Assembly (NCBI GenBank): GCA_016748015.1
Contig: JAAOMT010000718.1
Span: 62,001-126,000, forward strand
Source of the DNA: Geosiphon pyriformis
Lineage: Eukaryota; Glomeromycota; Glomeromycetes; Archaeosporales; Geosiphonaceae
Reading direction: 5' to 3'
Length of the DNA stretch: 64,000 nt
Positions 23,893 to 34,079 of the stretch are shown piece by piece. Position numbers and translations under genes: made by a program. Numbering within the stretch: the stretch's first letter is position 1; each line of letters begins with the position of its first letter. A model generated the notes under the pieces. The model searched no databases. It was not told the DNA's origin and saw only the letters and a program-made list of their open reading frames with translations.

Positions 23893-26145
23893 TTATTCGA
23901 GTTTCCTACCGCCAATAAGTTTGGCAACGTCCTTCATGAATTTTTTCTCTTGTAAGTAGCTGTTGAATTGTGGTATCAAGGACGTTATTCACAAATGATT
24001 CAAAACGCTAGGCTATCAATTCTATCAGAAAATGAGTCAAACAAAAAAAGGATACATGGTAGATGCAACGGCTATAGCAGTGAAAAACCCCACGCTGATA
24101 TGTCTAATCTTTGCTTCCAAAGTGCCCCAACCTATAACTTGATTTGACCAATAAGTCACCATCCAAGCAATTGCAAATGAAAGCCACACAAGCAGGCTCG
24201 GACTCATGTTAGCAATGGTTAACAATTGACGAATTTCATCATTAAAACGCGTCTGATGATATTTATTTCCCATGTTCAGAAAGTAGTGACGAATGTAACG
24301 CCAGCTCCACGCGATTCGTATCAAAAGATTAAAAGCGTTGGCGGCAACCAAGCCAATAGCGCCAGCCGAAAGAACCCTTACAAAGAAGAAACCAGCACTG
24401 ACAAATCCAATAGAAAAAGCAACCAGCCATTGATTTAATTGAGATATAGTTTCTTGGGTGCCAACCGCAGTTACAAAAGCCTCCGTGATGCCGTTCACCC
24501 CCATGATTGGCACAAAAAAGCAATAGAAAGATAGAGCTAAGGGTGCAGGTGTTCCAATAGACCATTTTGAGCCCACTAAGATATCAATTAAGGCGCCTGT
24601 ATAATTAGAGCCGAAGCTGATAAACAAGAGTCCCAATAGAACATGGAACTTAATAATGGTAGTGAGGATCTGAAGTGAAGTCAAAAGAACTGTTCTCTGC
24701 GCTTCGTCTTGTGAATCATCTTGATCCTTAGCAGCTCTCGACACATTATTTTCTACTTCAATTCCACTTAACAATTTGGAGAATAAAGTACGCCCCGTTT
24801 CTTCAAGTGGCTGAAAGAGAATTCTGGCAATCAGAGATCCTATAAAAAAAAGCAATTGAACAAACGTAGCTCGGAAGAATATTTGACAATCTTCAAGTTG
24901 AAATTACTAACCATAATTTACAACAAAGGCGTAAACACCCTGATCATTAGGTGTACTAAGCCAAGCAATCAACATTTTATCACCTTCTGTTAATACGTGT
25001 TTCAACAAAGATTGCCATGTAAAGGTTTTGGCTAGACTTGAAAGCTGAGCATCAAACCAGACCAATTTTTGTCTGGATAGACAGACGGAACCAAAAAAGA
25101 AATTCACAGCGATGTCAATAAAAAAGTCTTTGACTATAATAACTGGAGGGTTTACCTCACTTGATGGCGAGACCTAGCCTCTATGCAAATATTAGCCAAG
25201 AACACACATTATTTCCATGGCTGTCACTGTCAAAAAAAAATTCAAATGAATAAATTATACTCTCCTCACTAGCTCACTTATTTACCTGCCGTCTTGTATG
25301 ATTTGCAGAGGGCGGGGCAAGAGCTCTTTGATATCCCAATAAAGATAAAAATAGCCACAATAACCAATCAAAAGTACAAGGGAATAAGCAAGTTGAGCTA
25401 TAGCAAAGGCTAAAATGCCATAGGCGTTTTCGCTAGTCTGGTCATCAGTTTGGGGAGCTCCCAAAATGGTTAGGAATAGGGTGATAATGCAACGCAATAC
25501 AACCCCGATCCCTTCACTACGAACTCGCAAAGTGAATATCAAATTATTTGTTGCGGTAATAAAAAGTGGTTCAATAATCAATTCCATAAATGCTGCCACG
25601 CCATATAGAGTGACAGACACTGCGTAATGCGGAGAATTGTAAGTTTCCTCAGACACAGAATATATGCAGAATAAACAGGCGGCAAAAGTCGTCACCATGC
25701 CAAATGGGATTGGTACATAAGCTAAATTTGTAATTTTCTGTATGGAACCTTTCTTTGAATTTGCTACGACGTAGTTACGAGAATCAAGGGCATTCTTTGA
25801 TAGTTCAACGTCCTCCTCGTTTGTGTAGTTGCTTGATATTCCACCCCCTCGTAATAGCGCACATCTAAAGCCTTCTCTAGACAGAAACAAGATTGTATTC
25901 AAGAGTAATTCTAATTGCACAGCAGCGATCCCAAATGTCTTTGGGTTGGTAAATCGCAAAACTATTTGGTGTAAAACGAAAGTCAATAGTCTGCTGAGTA
26001 GTTGAAGCACAATCAAATGAGACGCTCCTTTTACTGAAGACGAAAGAACTGATTGAAGTTTCGCGGTGGGCTTAGCAATTTGGAATCTAGTTGATTCTTT
26101 CAATTTAACCGTGTTTTCTGGTTTTCTTTGTCTGGTATCCGACAT
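23893..26145 (-). CDS. RFT1: RFT1, ER membrane protein of dolichol-oligosaccharide flipping
   Basis: Start ATG 26145 (M-S-D-T-R-Q-R-K-P). Exons: 26145 to about 25282, about 25150-24907, about 24855-24053, and a short last exon of about 70 bp ending at TAA 23893. Family landmarks include GASHLIVLQLLSRLLTFVL, FLSREGFRCALLRG, SLLKHVLTEGDKMLIAW, QGVYAFVVNYGSLIARILF and LFQPLEETGRT, all typical of Rft1. The protein is multi-pass (MOP superfamily fold) in the ER and is required for use of Man5GlcNAc2-PP-dolichol in N-glycosylation. The last junction is inferred: splicing AT|GTATCC near 24053 to an acceptor near 23965 gives IYLQEKKFMKDVAKLIGG, a better C-terminus than reading on to the TGA at 24037. 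Confidence 0.9.
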
Positions 26146-26387
26146 TTTCAATGTTTAAGAATAAAGAGCAGGTTTGTTACATGTGGTTATGCCATTTCAA
26201 ATTAATAATGAGTCATAATAAATTTTGAAAATAAAATTCGTCGTGTCCATGAGACTTCAAAATTTATTTTCATCGTATCGTCATTACAATTACTCGATGA
26301 TATTGTGCTTTTAGAGATCGCTTTCCTAATACCCCCTTCGACTTTCATCCTAATTTCTTGATAGCCTTCAAATTTCTAATTAAAACT
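26146..26387. promoter_or_regulatory. Bidirectional promoter, RFT1 / MIA40
   Basis: Only about 240 bp separates the two divergent start codons, so both promoters must lie here. No TATA or known box stands out. Confidence 0.55.
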
Positions 26388-27038
26388 ATGGCGACCCCTA
26401 CCAAAATAAACGTTTCGTCTGTAGAGGATGTAAACAAAACGTCTACCTTCCCTTCCAACCCAAAGAGCGTTCAATCATCAAAAGACACAACTGAAAGTAC
26501 AAAAACTATTTCGCCGCCGACAGGATCCAACAATAAGTCTTTGGTTGAGCCAGAGATACAACATGTAGCAAAAAATGGGGAAGCGGCGAAACATTTAGCA
26601 GAAGAGGAAAGAGACCATGAAAGTGAAGAAGTTTCCGAAGACCAGGGTGCTGTTGACCCTGATACTGGAGAAATAAATTGGGATTGCCCGTGTCTCGGTG
26701 GTATGGCAAATGGACCGTGTGGTGAAGAATTCAAAGCCGCATTTTCATGCTTCGTGGTATCCACGGCAGAACCGAAAGGTGTGGATTGTTTAGAGGCGTT
26801 CAAAGCGATGCAAGCGTGTTTTCGTGCACATCCTGAAGAGTATAGTCAAGGTATGGTATCATTTTTAAGCCATACCATTGCACGTATTGTAATTCAATCT
26901 TGAAGAATCTCTGGAAAAAACTTTACTTTTTATTCCACTACTTAAAAACAAGAATTGGAAGATGACGATGAAGATGACGATGATTATGATTCAGGTGAAG
27001 CCAATTTGAATGAAACCAAGTCTGAGGAACCAAATTAA
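26388..27038 (+). CDS. MIA40: MIA40/CHCHD4, mitochondrial intermembrane-space oxidoreductase
   Basis: Two exons (26388-26850, 26953-27038; intron 102 bp), 182 aa from ATG 26388. The catalytic CPC motif is at residues 100-102 in [10 protein letters not shown]. It is followed by twin CX9C motifs, C111-C121 ([13 protein letters not shown]) and C134-C144 ([11 protein letters not shown]), the full Mia40 core that oxidises small cysteine proteins imported into the intermembrane space with Erv1. Residues 1-95 are hydrophilic, with no N-terminal presequence plus membrane anchor as in Dikarya Mia40, so this is the short soluble form known from animals. The C-terminus is an Asp/Glu tail coded by exon 2. 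That tail sits in a 66-bp unit that is tandemly duplicated just past the stop codon. Confidence 0.93.
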
Positions 27039-27104
27039 GATGACGATGGTGACGATTCAGGTGAAGCCAATTTGAATGAAACAAAGTCTGAGGAACCAAA
27101 TTTA
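26973..27104. repeat. 66-bp tandem duplication spanning the MIA40 stop codon
   Basis: Unit 1 (26973-27038) codes [21 protein letters not shown] and ends in TAA. Unit 2 (27039-27104) has the same sequence with a few changes and TTA in place of TAA. The unit is 22 codons long, so the frame is kept across copies. Confidence 0.9.
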
Positions 27105-27480
27105 AATGAATCTCATATCACAATATTCTTTTTTTTTTTTGAATAAAAGTTTACTTTCCCTCGCTCTTTCTACTAGCTTTATGTTGAATGTTCAAAGATA
27201 TAAAATTACAACCAAGAATTCATAGAATATGAATCAGTAACATTTTTATGTCGCGATAATCGCCACGGTCTTTATTGGCTTAAGCCAGGTATTTTTTTTC
27301 CAAACAGGGAACAAAGTTTTCTATATTAAGCCTTTTTTTTTTTTTGTTAAGTCATTCATTTCAGACAAGTCTAATATTTCACAATGTAAAAAAATCTACA
27401 GGTACCCTTCATGAAAGGGAAATTGATTTTTAAACTCCAGCTCAGATGGAGATCTAAATGTTCAGGTGTATTTCATCGAA
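27105..27480. other. Convergent spacer MIA40 / NIPA-like
   Basis: AT-rich with T-runs near 27127-27140 and 27331-27345. No gene seen. Confidence 0.6.
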
Positions 27481-29378
27481 TCATATAAGGTCCTCAGGAT
27501 CTTCTTTTTGATTCGTCGATAGCAAATCATCAAAACTACGTGAATCCACTGTTATTGATTGCTTATTATCCCCGGAATTATTGTTTTTTGTTATTGAAAG
27601 GCGATCCTCGGTATCTTTCTCCAATGAAACATTACCCATAGGTAATTTAGTATAACTAGGGTTGTGTGACGTCATACGAGGATTTGTTGCCATTTCATCA
27701 TCATCCAACGGGTCATAATCAATGACAACTTGTGGCCCCAATCCTATAAATGAATCCCCCTCTGTATCTATGGCACTTGATCGACGACGTTGCTTTGTAT
27801 ATCTACCAACAGTGCTATTTTTTCTTAGTCTTGCCATTTTAAAAAAACTGGCACCACCGGAGATTCGACTTTGGCTGATTCTTTCGAAAGCTGACAACTT
27901 TTTAGTCTTATGATTGAGTATCTCAATATCTGATCCATCTTTAGTGCTGATCCCTCCAACGCTAGAATTATCCCAAGTGCCTACACTAAGCATACTCTCA
28001 TTCTTTTGAATCACATTGATTTCGTCTTTGAATCCTTCAGGTGAATCTTTTGCTTGGCTGAGTAATAATACCCCATATACCAATGTACCAATCCCTAACA
28101 TCACCAAAAACAGAGCCCAAGGTGGGAAGGATGCTAGCTCATTAAGATAAATCATGGAATTTATAAGTCCCATGGCAGTATAAAATCCATAAAAAATGGG
28201 GACAACCAACACCGAGTCATGGAGTTTTAAAGCCGTGTTTAGACAAAATACCTAAATAATTTTATGAAATTAAAAAAAGCTCCTTTTCGAGAAGTATTTT
28301 AACCAAAATTTTAACAAACCTGTAACACTGCGGTGACTGCTAATCCCACAAGAATAAACCAACTCAAACGATCAGTGAATTGGTTGTTCCCGCCAATTGA
28401 CTTTGATAAAAGTTTTACCCTATGAATCAATTTCATAATAAATTAAAAAAAGAACCCATAAATTAACTGTTCATTTCATGTACGACTATCAGCGAAATCT
28501 GAACTTGAGCGTTACGACTCACCCACTTTTCGCCAATAACAAAGTTTGACTAGCAATAAGTCCGCCCAATCCAGCCATTGTCATTCCCACCCATTTTTTC
28601 AGTCGTTTCGTTTCTAGCCCCCGAAAATACACATGTGACTTTTTTCGCAGTTCGTTTTTCGCAAACCAGTAACTGTAGAGAGCGACACCAAGTAAACCAA
28701 TAGTGATAATCTCGAGAACGGAAAAGTAAGCAATAAAAAGGGGGCGCATAAATAATGCCTTCAGTTTTTCCAACGTGAGATTACCATCTGTGCAAGCATG
28801 TTTTGACCAATATTAATAGCCTATAAACCTAAACTTAATCAGTTCCAGTTAAGCTTTACCTCCTTCCCCTTGATTCATTCCCGCAAAAGCTACAATCCAA
28901 ACGACACTAGCAATCACGACAAAAGTCCCCAGGATATCCTTTTGTGTAATCGGGGTTCCAACAAAGGCGCGTGCAAAAAGGAAATTAAAAATGAGAGATA
29001 CCGAACCCAGAGGAGCAACCCATTGAGCTTTCAGAAAATCTTGAAATTTACGACCAAAAAAAATTAATAGATGACCTTTGGGTTACCTAATTGAAACTCC
29101 GAAAATTTCCAAACTTTGTATTAAGTCAGCTTACATAGAGCCAAGGTGCTTCCGACAGATTGACTAGCAATATATAAATAAAGTCCAAGGTGCCATAGCG
29201 GTCTACCACACTCGTTTCTTTGGCGTTCTTCGGGCCGACTGGCGTTTTTTATATGGTCAAGATTCAGCAAGTTCAGACCAGCCGCATTCATAAGTGAAGC
29301 GCCCAGGCTAATTGTGAACCCCGCAAGAATGCCTACTATTGATAGGTCCTCGGTTGTTTTCGTAGGGTCTGAAGACAT
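27481..29378 (-). CDS. NIPA-family magnesium transporter
   Basis: Multi-exon gene, ATG 29378 (M-S-S-D-P-T-K-T) to TGA 27481. Exons near 29378-29130, 29060-28870, 28780-28540, 28420-28320 and 28250-27481 encode about nine membrane helices typical of NIPA (formerly DUF803) proteins: SIVGILAGFTISLGASLMNAAGLN, KAQWVAPLGSVSLIFNFLFA followed by GTPITQKDILGTFVVIASV, and VLVVPIFYGFYTAMGLINSM then IYLNELASFPPWALFLVMLG. The order and the PITQKD and YFNE/YLNE-like segments are family hallmarks. A C-terminal cytosolic tail of about 170 residues (27481-28000) is Ser/Asp-rich and basic in places (YTKQRRRSSA), so it is a likely phosphorylation target. Substrate is inferred from the family. Exon edges are approximate. 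Confidence 0.83.
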
Positions 29379-29598
29379 AATATAAATTTTATGTATATTG
29401 AGCTCCCAAGTTTATTGATAGAACATTAGGGGGAAGAGAGGTTATCAGAGTCTTTGGCTTAGATGCTTGTTCGAAGGAAAAAGGGTATTTTGTGGCGCGT
29501 CATGTCATGTAATTTATCTCGATTTCCTTATTTGTCGGTCGTCCATTTGCAGTCGATGATTATCAAGTAACATTTAACGTAAGCCCCTTTTTGCAATT
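29379..29598. other. Upstream region of the NIPA-like gene
   Basis: Spacer between the NIPA-like start codon and the hAT element. It presumably holds the promoter; no motif identified. Confidence 0.5.
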
Positions 29599-29606
29599 AA
29601 GTAACC

Positions 29607-30030
29607 TAGGGATGTTAATCGGTCCATCCGGTTCGGTCCGGTCCAAGGACCGTCAGTCCCAAGCAGGACCGGACCGGACCGAGATCCCAAAAGGATGATC
29701 CGAATATATCACGTGTTTATGACGTAATTAAAAATTACCATTTAATTATTCACGTTAATGAGTCAGAGAATATTTGGCATCATAACTAATTCTTTTTGTC
29801 ACGTGTAAAAGAAAGTCGTGTTTGTGTCGTTTTATAGTATGTCGCGTTCATTTTTTTGTGTTCATGATAAAAATATCACCAACGCTGAACGTTAATCTTT
29901 GTATTACTAAATAATAAGGTGGGACGAACCTATCACATGACTAAAATTACTGCGGGACCGACGGTCCTAAAGTTAGGACCGGACCGGGATCATCCAGGAC
30001 TCAATCCTTAAGGACTGATTAACATCCCTA
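29607..30030. mobile_element. Non-autonomous hAT-type DNA transposon (MITE), 424 bp
   Basis: Terminal inverted repeats: left TAGGGATGTTAATCGGTCC, right (reverse complement) TAGGGATGTTAATCAGTCC, 18 of 19 identical. The direct repeat AAGTAACC flanks both sides (29599-29606 and 30031-30038), a perfect 8-bp target-site duplication. Eight-bp duplications and TIRs starting C/TAGGG are standard for hAT elements. Subterminal regions contain clustered GGTCCGGTCC / GGACCGGACC motifs in opposite orientation, likely transposase binding sites. There is no open frame inside, so transposase must come from elsewhere. The intact duplication suggests a fairly recent insertion. Confidence 0.92.
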
Positions 30031-30038
30031 AAGTAACC

Positions 30039-30519
30039 CAATGTGGCTTAAGCGCTTTTAATAAGCCTCATTATGATATTCAACAAAATTAAAATTAATT
30101 AAAAATAAATATTACCTTATAATATAAAAAAAACCGTTTTAAAAATAAATAATAAGGCATTTTATGATTACATTTTATGGTTACATTTTATGATAACAAA
30201 GTAACAAACAGAATTAAAATTATCATTAAATATTTTCGAAAAGAAAAAAAAAACCTTCAAATTACAATTGATTAAATTAATCAGGAAAATTGACTTTTAA
30301 TAATTGCTTTTTTTAAATAAAGTGAAAAAATTTTATTATTTATTAAACGGTAAAACACTTTCCCAAAATATTTTGATCAAAAAACCGCTTTTTTCAGACA
30401 AATAGATTTTAAAAAGTAGCATTTAATGGCCGAATATTATTTTGATTCCGCATTAAAAAAAGAATTTAGAATAATAATAATGGACCCTTATAACAAATGT
30501 AAATAAAAAATTTTTGTTG

Positions 30520-30598
<79 letters not shown>

Positions 30599-31489
30599 GA
30601 TTATTATTATTATAATTATAAAATTGATATTTCAATTCAGGCTATCGTGAACATTGATCTATCGAACATATTGGGAATAATAAGAAATAATGTGTATTTA
30701 CGGTTTTTTTATAGAATTCTAGAATTTAAAATTAAAGTGTACAATTATACAAGTTTTTTCAAAATGTATATGTAAAAATAAAAACATTATGATAATATAT
30801 AATTTTAATCTGTTTAAATTTCCCAAAAAATAGTTTTGGTTTATTTAATAATTTTAATTTTAATACCATTCAAATTTTCTGTTCTTCTATTTTCTAATAA
30901 TTGATATAATGACATTGAAATCTTCAGAAAAAAATTATTTTCTAATTTTTATATATACAAAGTGAACGCATTTCTTGTATATTTATGGTTTTTAAAGGTG
31001 AGATCCATACTATCTATTAACAATCGTTAAGTACGGAAAATATTTATAATAAAGTTTGGCCATTTTCTCTAATTAATATCCCATAATGTCGATGTCTTCC
31101 TATTTATACTTATTAATTGAAATTTTTCAACGCACATCACCAACTCAAAGTGTGATCAAAAGGTAAAAGGTCAAGAAAAGTGTTTTTCTACCAAATAATG
31201 AAATCAATGAAAAAAACAACAATTAAAAACCCAAAGAAATCCACATGGGAACAAATATTCAAAATGAATATAATTACAAGTAGTAAATGTATTAATGGTA
31301 GTAGTAGTAGTAGTGATATAGAGTTGTAAACAGTAGCCCAAAGTCCATGGCACATCCAAATTAATACAAACACTCTAATTTTTCTTTTTTATCAACATGT
31401 CACACGTTCGTTCGATCAGATTCACAAATTCAGGATTGTCTTAAAAGTTCTTTATACTTTTACTTGAAGGGTTGATGGGTTATATCGAA
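30039..31489. other. AT-rich gene-free spacer
   Basis: No credible gene. It contains an (ATT)n microsatellite and otherwise A/T-rich sequence up to the 3' end of the lipase-like gene. Confidence 0.65.
30519..30614. repeat. (ATT)n microsatellite
   Basis: About 95 bp of ATT/TTA units with two phase breaks; read on the minus strand it gives a spurious poly-Asn frame. Confidence 0.95.
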
Positions 31490-34079
31490 TCAAAAACCAG
31501 GAACAGGAGATCCACCACTCTTTTTCATCCCACCAAAGGCATTTCCATTAATTAGCACAGCTCGGTACTCTTCAGCGGTCATCCGTCGCTGAGTCTTATT
31601 AATAAACATTGACTCATGACTCCCATAGGTGGCATTTGCCGCGAAATGATTCGCTATATGACTTGGCTCATCTTTTTTCATAGGATAATTACCGGTGTCA
31701 CCATTTAAAGTATGACCATTCTGAGCAGAAACTGTTGGTGGTCGAGTCCTTTCGTATTGTTTCATCCAAAATATCATTTTACTTGGACTGTTTAACACTT
31801 CGTTTTGTAATATCCTCTCTATCCATTCAAGACCAGCTTTATCACTGTTATATCCTTCGAATCGATTCACAATCGGATTGGCGGGTATCGAGGCAGAATA
31901 AGTTTTCGAGGATGGGATTCCGGCATATTTAAGATTCGATGCTCGTTGTTGTTGATTCTTTGACAAATTATTTTGTTTTAATATCAATACCAATCGAAAA
32001 TGTAACATGACACGTTCGATATATTCGATACTTTTGATATAAGTCTCCTCCAAACTTTCAGCGTTCCGTGATAGAAAATCGGTAATACTTTGAATGAACG
32101 ACAATTTTAGAAACACGGTTGCATATGGTAGTGTCATTAGGAATGGTTCTTTATCGAATAGAACAGTGTGTGATCGATCTTCGACGAATACATTATACCA
32201 AGCACCAGGTTGAAGTTGATGATCAATAGGATCAAATAATTTTTCGCTAAGGGCAAGTTTCATTTTAATTTGCTGGTGCGGTTGTGGTAATTGTGAATAA
32301 ACGGCGAGTATACCATCATTTTGCCAATAAGTTGCCGATGACGTTCGTAATACTTGTTGTTCGATCTCGGGTGAAAATTTGTACTGACCAAGGATGGCAG
32401 AAATTATCCAAGTAGGCCAGTTACGCCATGTTAAGCGGGGCTAAATGGTGTTTAAGGATAACCAGATTATTATCATAAATCGATCAATTAATCCTTTGAA
32501 TACCACAAATAAAAACTATCATACCCAGTGATTGCCAGTCTCTCTTGATTTCCAGGTTTGACCGGTTAAAGCGTAATTAATGTAAATAGTATTACAATCT
32601 AATTGATGTCTATTAGAATCATTAGTTGCGTAGCGTTCTCTTGCACCTTCTACCGACCAGTCTACCAAAAAATTATCACCAAGGAGAGAAAACGGACTAC
32701 GTGCACATAAAGAATCCCACATTGTTTGTTGACTACCTTCTTGTGTAGAAAGTGACCATTTCGCGTTTAGATCGATTCCGAATAACGTATCTAACCACGT
32801 CCAGAAGCAAATCATGTGAAGAAATGACATAAAAAGCTGTAAAAGGCTGAACGGACTTATAATGGTTTTGGATCCAGGTTGGAGACCGAGCACATATGGA
32901 AGTATGGAGCCCCGATGTGGAGCAGAAAAAGTGATGACACCTTTTATCCATTTAACCGATGTTTTTTCGCCAAAGAAATCAGTTGCTAGCAAATGTTGTA
33001 GGTGAAGTGCAGTTGTTCCACCATAACCTTTACCTATTGGTTACGCGATTAGATGAATATTGGGTTAACACAGATAATTTGGTTATCATAATATCGAAAG
33101 AATTTTGAAAGATATTTAATTCTTTACCGATTAAAACGATAGGATTTTCAGCGCTCCAATCAGGTAACAAGCCCTGTTTATAAGTTCTACCGTATTGCTT
33201 GTGACCAAATTTTGACGAATGTGATTCACCATAGTTCTAAAATAAATTTTTGTGTTTTAAAAATGACGCATTATTATCACAAAGTTCAAAAGGAAAAAAT
33301 AGGAAATCTCATTTAAACATACAACTTGACCGCCTTTTAATTGGTAGAAAATTTCGACGGCTCGGTCGTGTAGAGACTAAAAAGATAAATTTAATAGAAA
33401 AAGAAAGAGATAGGTTAATCTTTGTTTAGATGATACAGGAAGAGAATGAATTAAAATATCCCGATTGGGAATGTAAATACTAAAATCAAATGTATTAATG
33501 AAAAGATTGGCAATAAGCACACAAATATCGAATTTTTTTCAAGAAAAAATAATCGGATGAATTTTAATTTCCGAAAAATTTTGGCATATAAATAAATACA
33601 CCAGATGTATAAGTTTTGCAATACTTCAAAACCCCATACCCCACTCCTTTTATGATACGGACCCCTAACGCGCTCGGATTAACAACAATAGGTTTGTCGA
33701 CTATATCTCTAACGTCGCTCCAATAGTCTGCCAAAGTCCAGGGACGACCACCAGGCAGTGGAACCTCAATTGTGTTGAAACCAAAAAAGCCAGGGACGAG
33801 CACTGCCGTATCACTATGCTCGCCTTCAAAGCTTATTGTAACGTTTGAAAGTTGTTCTTCCTCTTTTTCCCTTATTTCGTGCTCTTTTTCCATGCCGCTT
33901 GAATACTCGACACCAGCTTGATAGGGTTCAGCAGAGTAAGGTTCTTCTTCATCTTGTTGAACGGAGTTCTTTGTTGGATTTGTTTCTAGTTGTTGTTGTT
34001 GTTGTTGTTGTTGTCGCCATTGTTGTTCTTGTTGCTGCTGTTGCCGTTTCATTTGTCGTCGGGCGAGTACTGAAAACAT
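31490..34079 (-). CDS. Lipase-like alpha/beta hydrolase lacking the nucleophilic serine
   Basis: Multi-exon gene, ATG 34079 to TGA 31490. The N-terminus (residues 1-45) is a poly-Gln stretch. The core resembles the I.5-type lipase family shared by bacteria, plants and fungi: VLVPGFFGFNTIEVPLPGG (oxyanion loop, near 33770), SLHDRAVEIFYQLKGGQV (near 33340), NYGESHSSKFGHKQYGRTY (near 33220), then PIVLIG spliced to GKGYGGTTALHLQ (near 33020), ITFSAPHRGSILPYVLGLQPG (near 32900), WQNDGILAVYSQLP (near 32310) and LQPGAWYNVFVEDRSHTVLF (near 32170). The Asp (NDG) and His (SHT) regions are kept, but the elbow reads G-K-G-Y-G instead of G-H-S-x-G, so serine is replaced by glycine. The splice there is phase 1 (ATC G|GT AAA GGT) and leaves no alternative serine. 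It is probably a pseudoenzyme or a binding protein. Confidence 0.8.

Noticed and set aside
24037-24039. TGA as RFT1 stop
   Set aside because: Splicing from 24053 to a short last exon gives a C-terminus better fitting the family.
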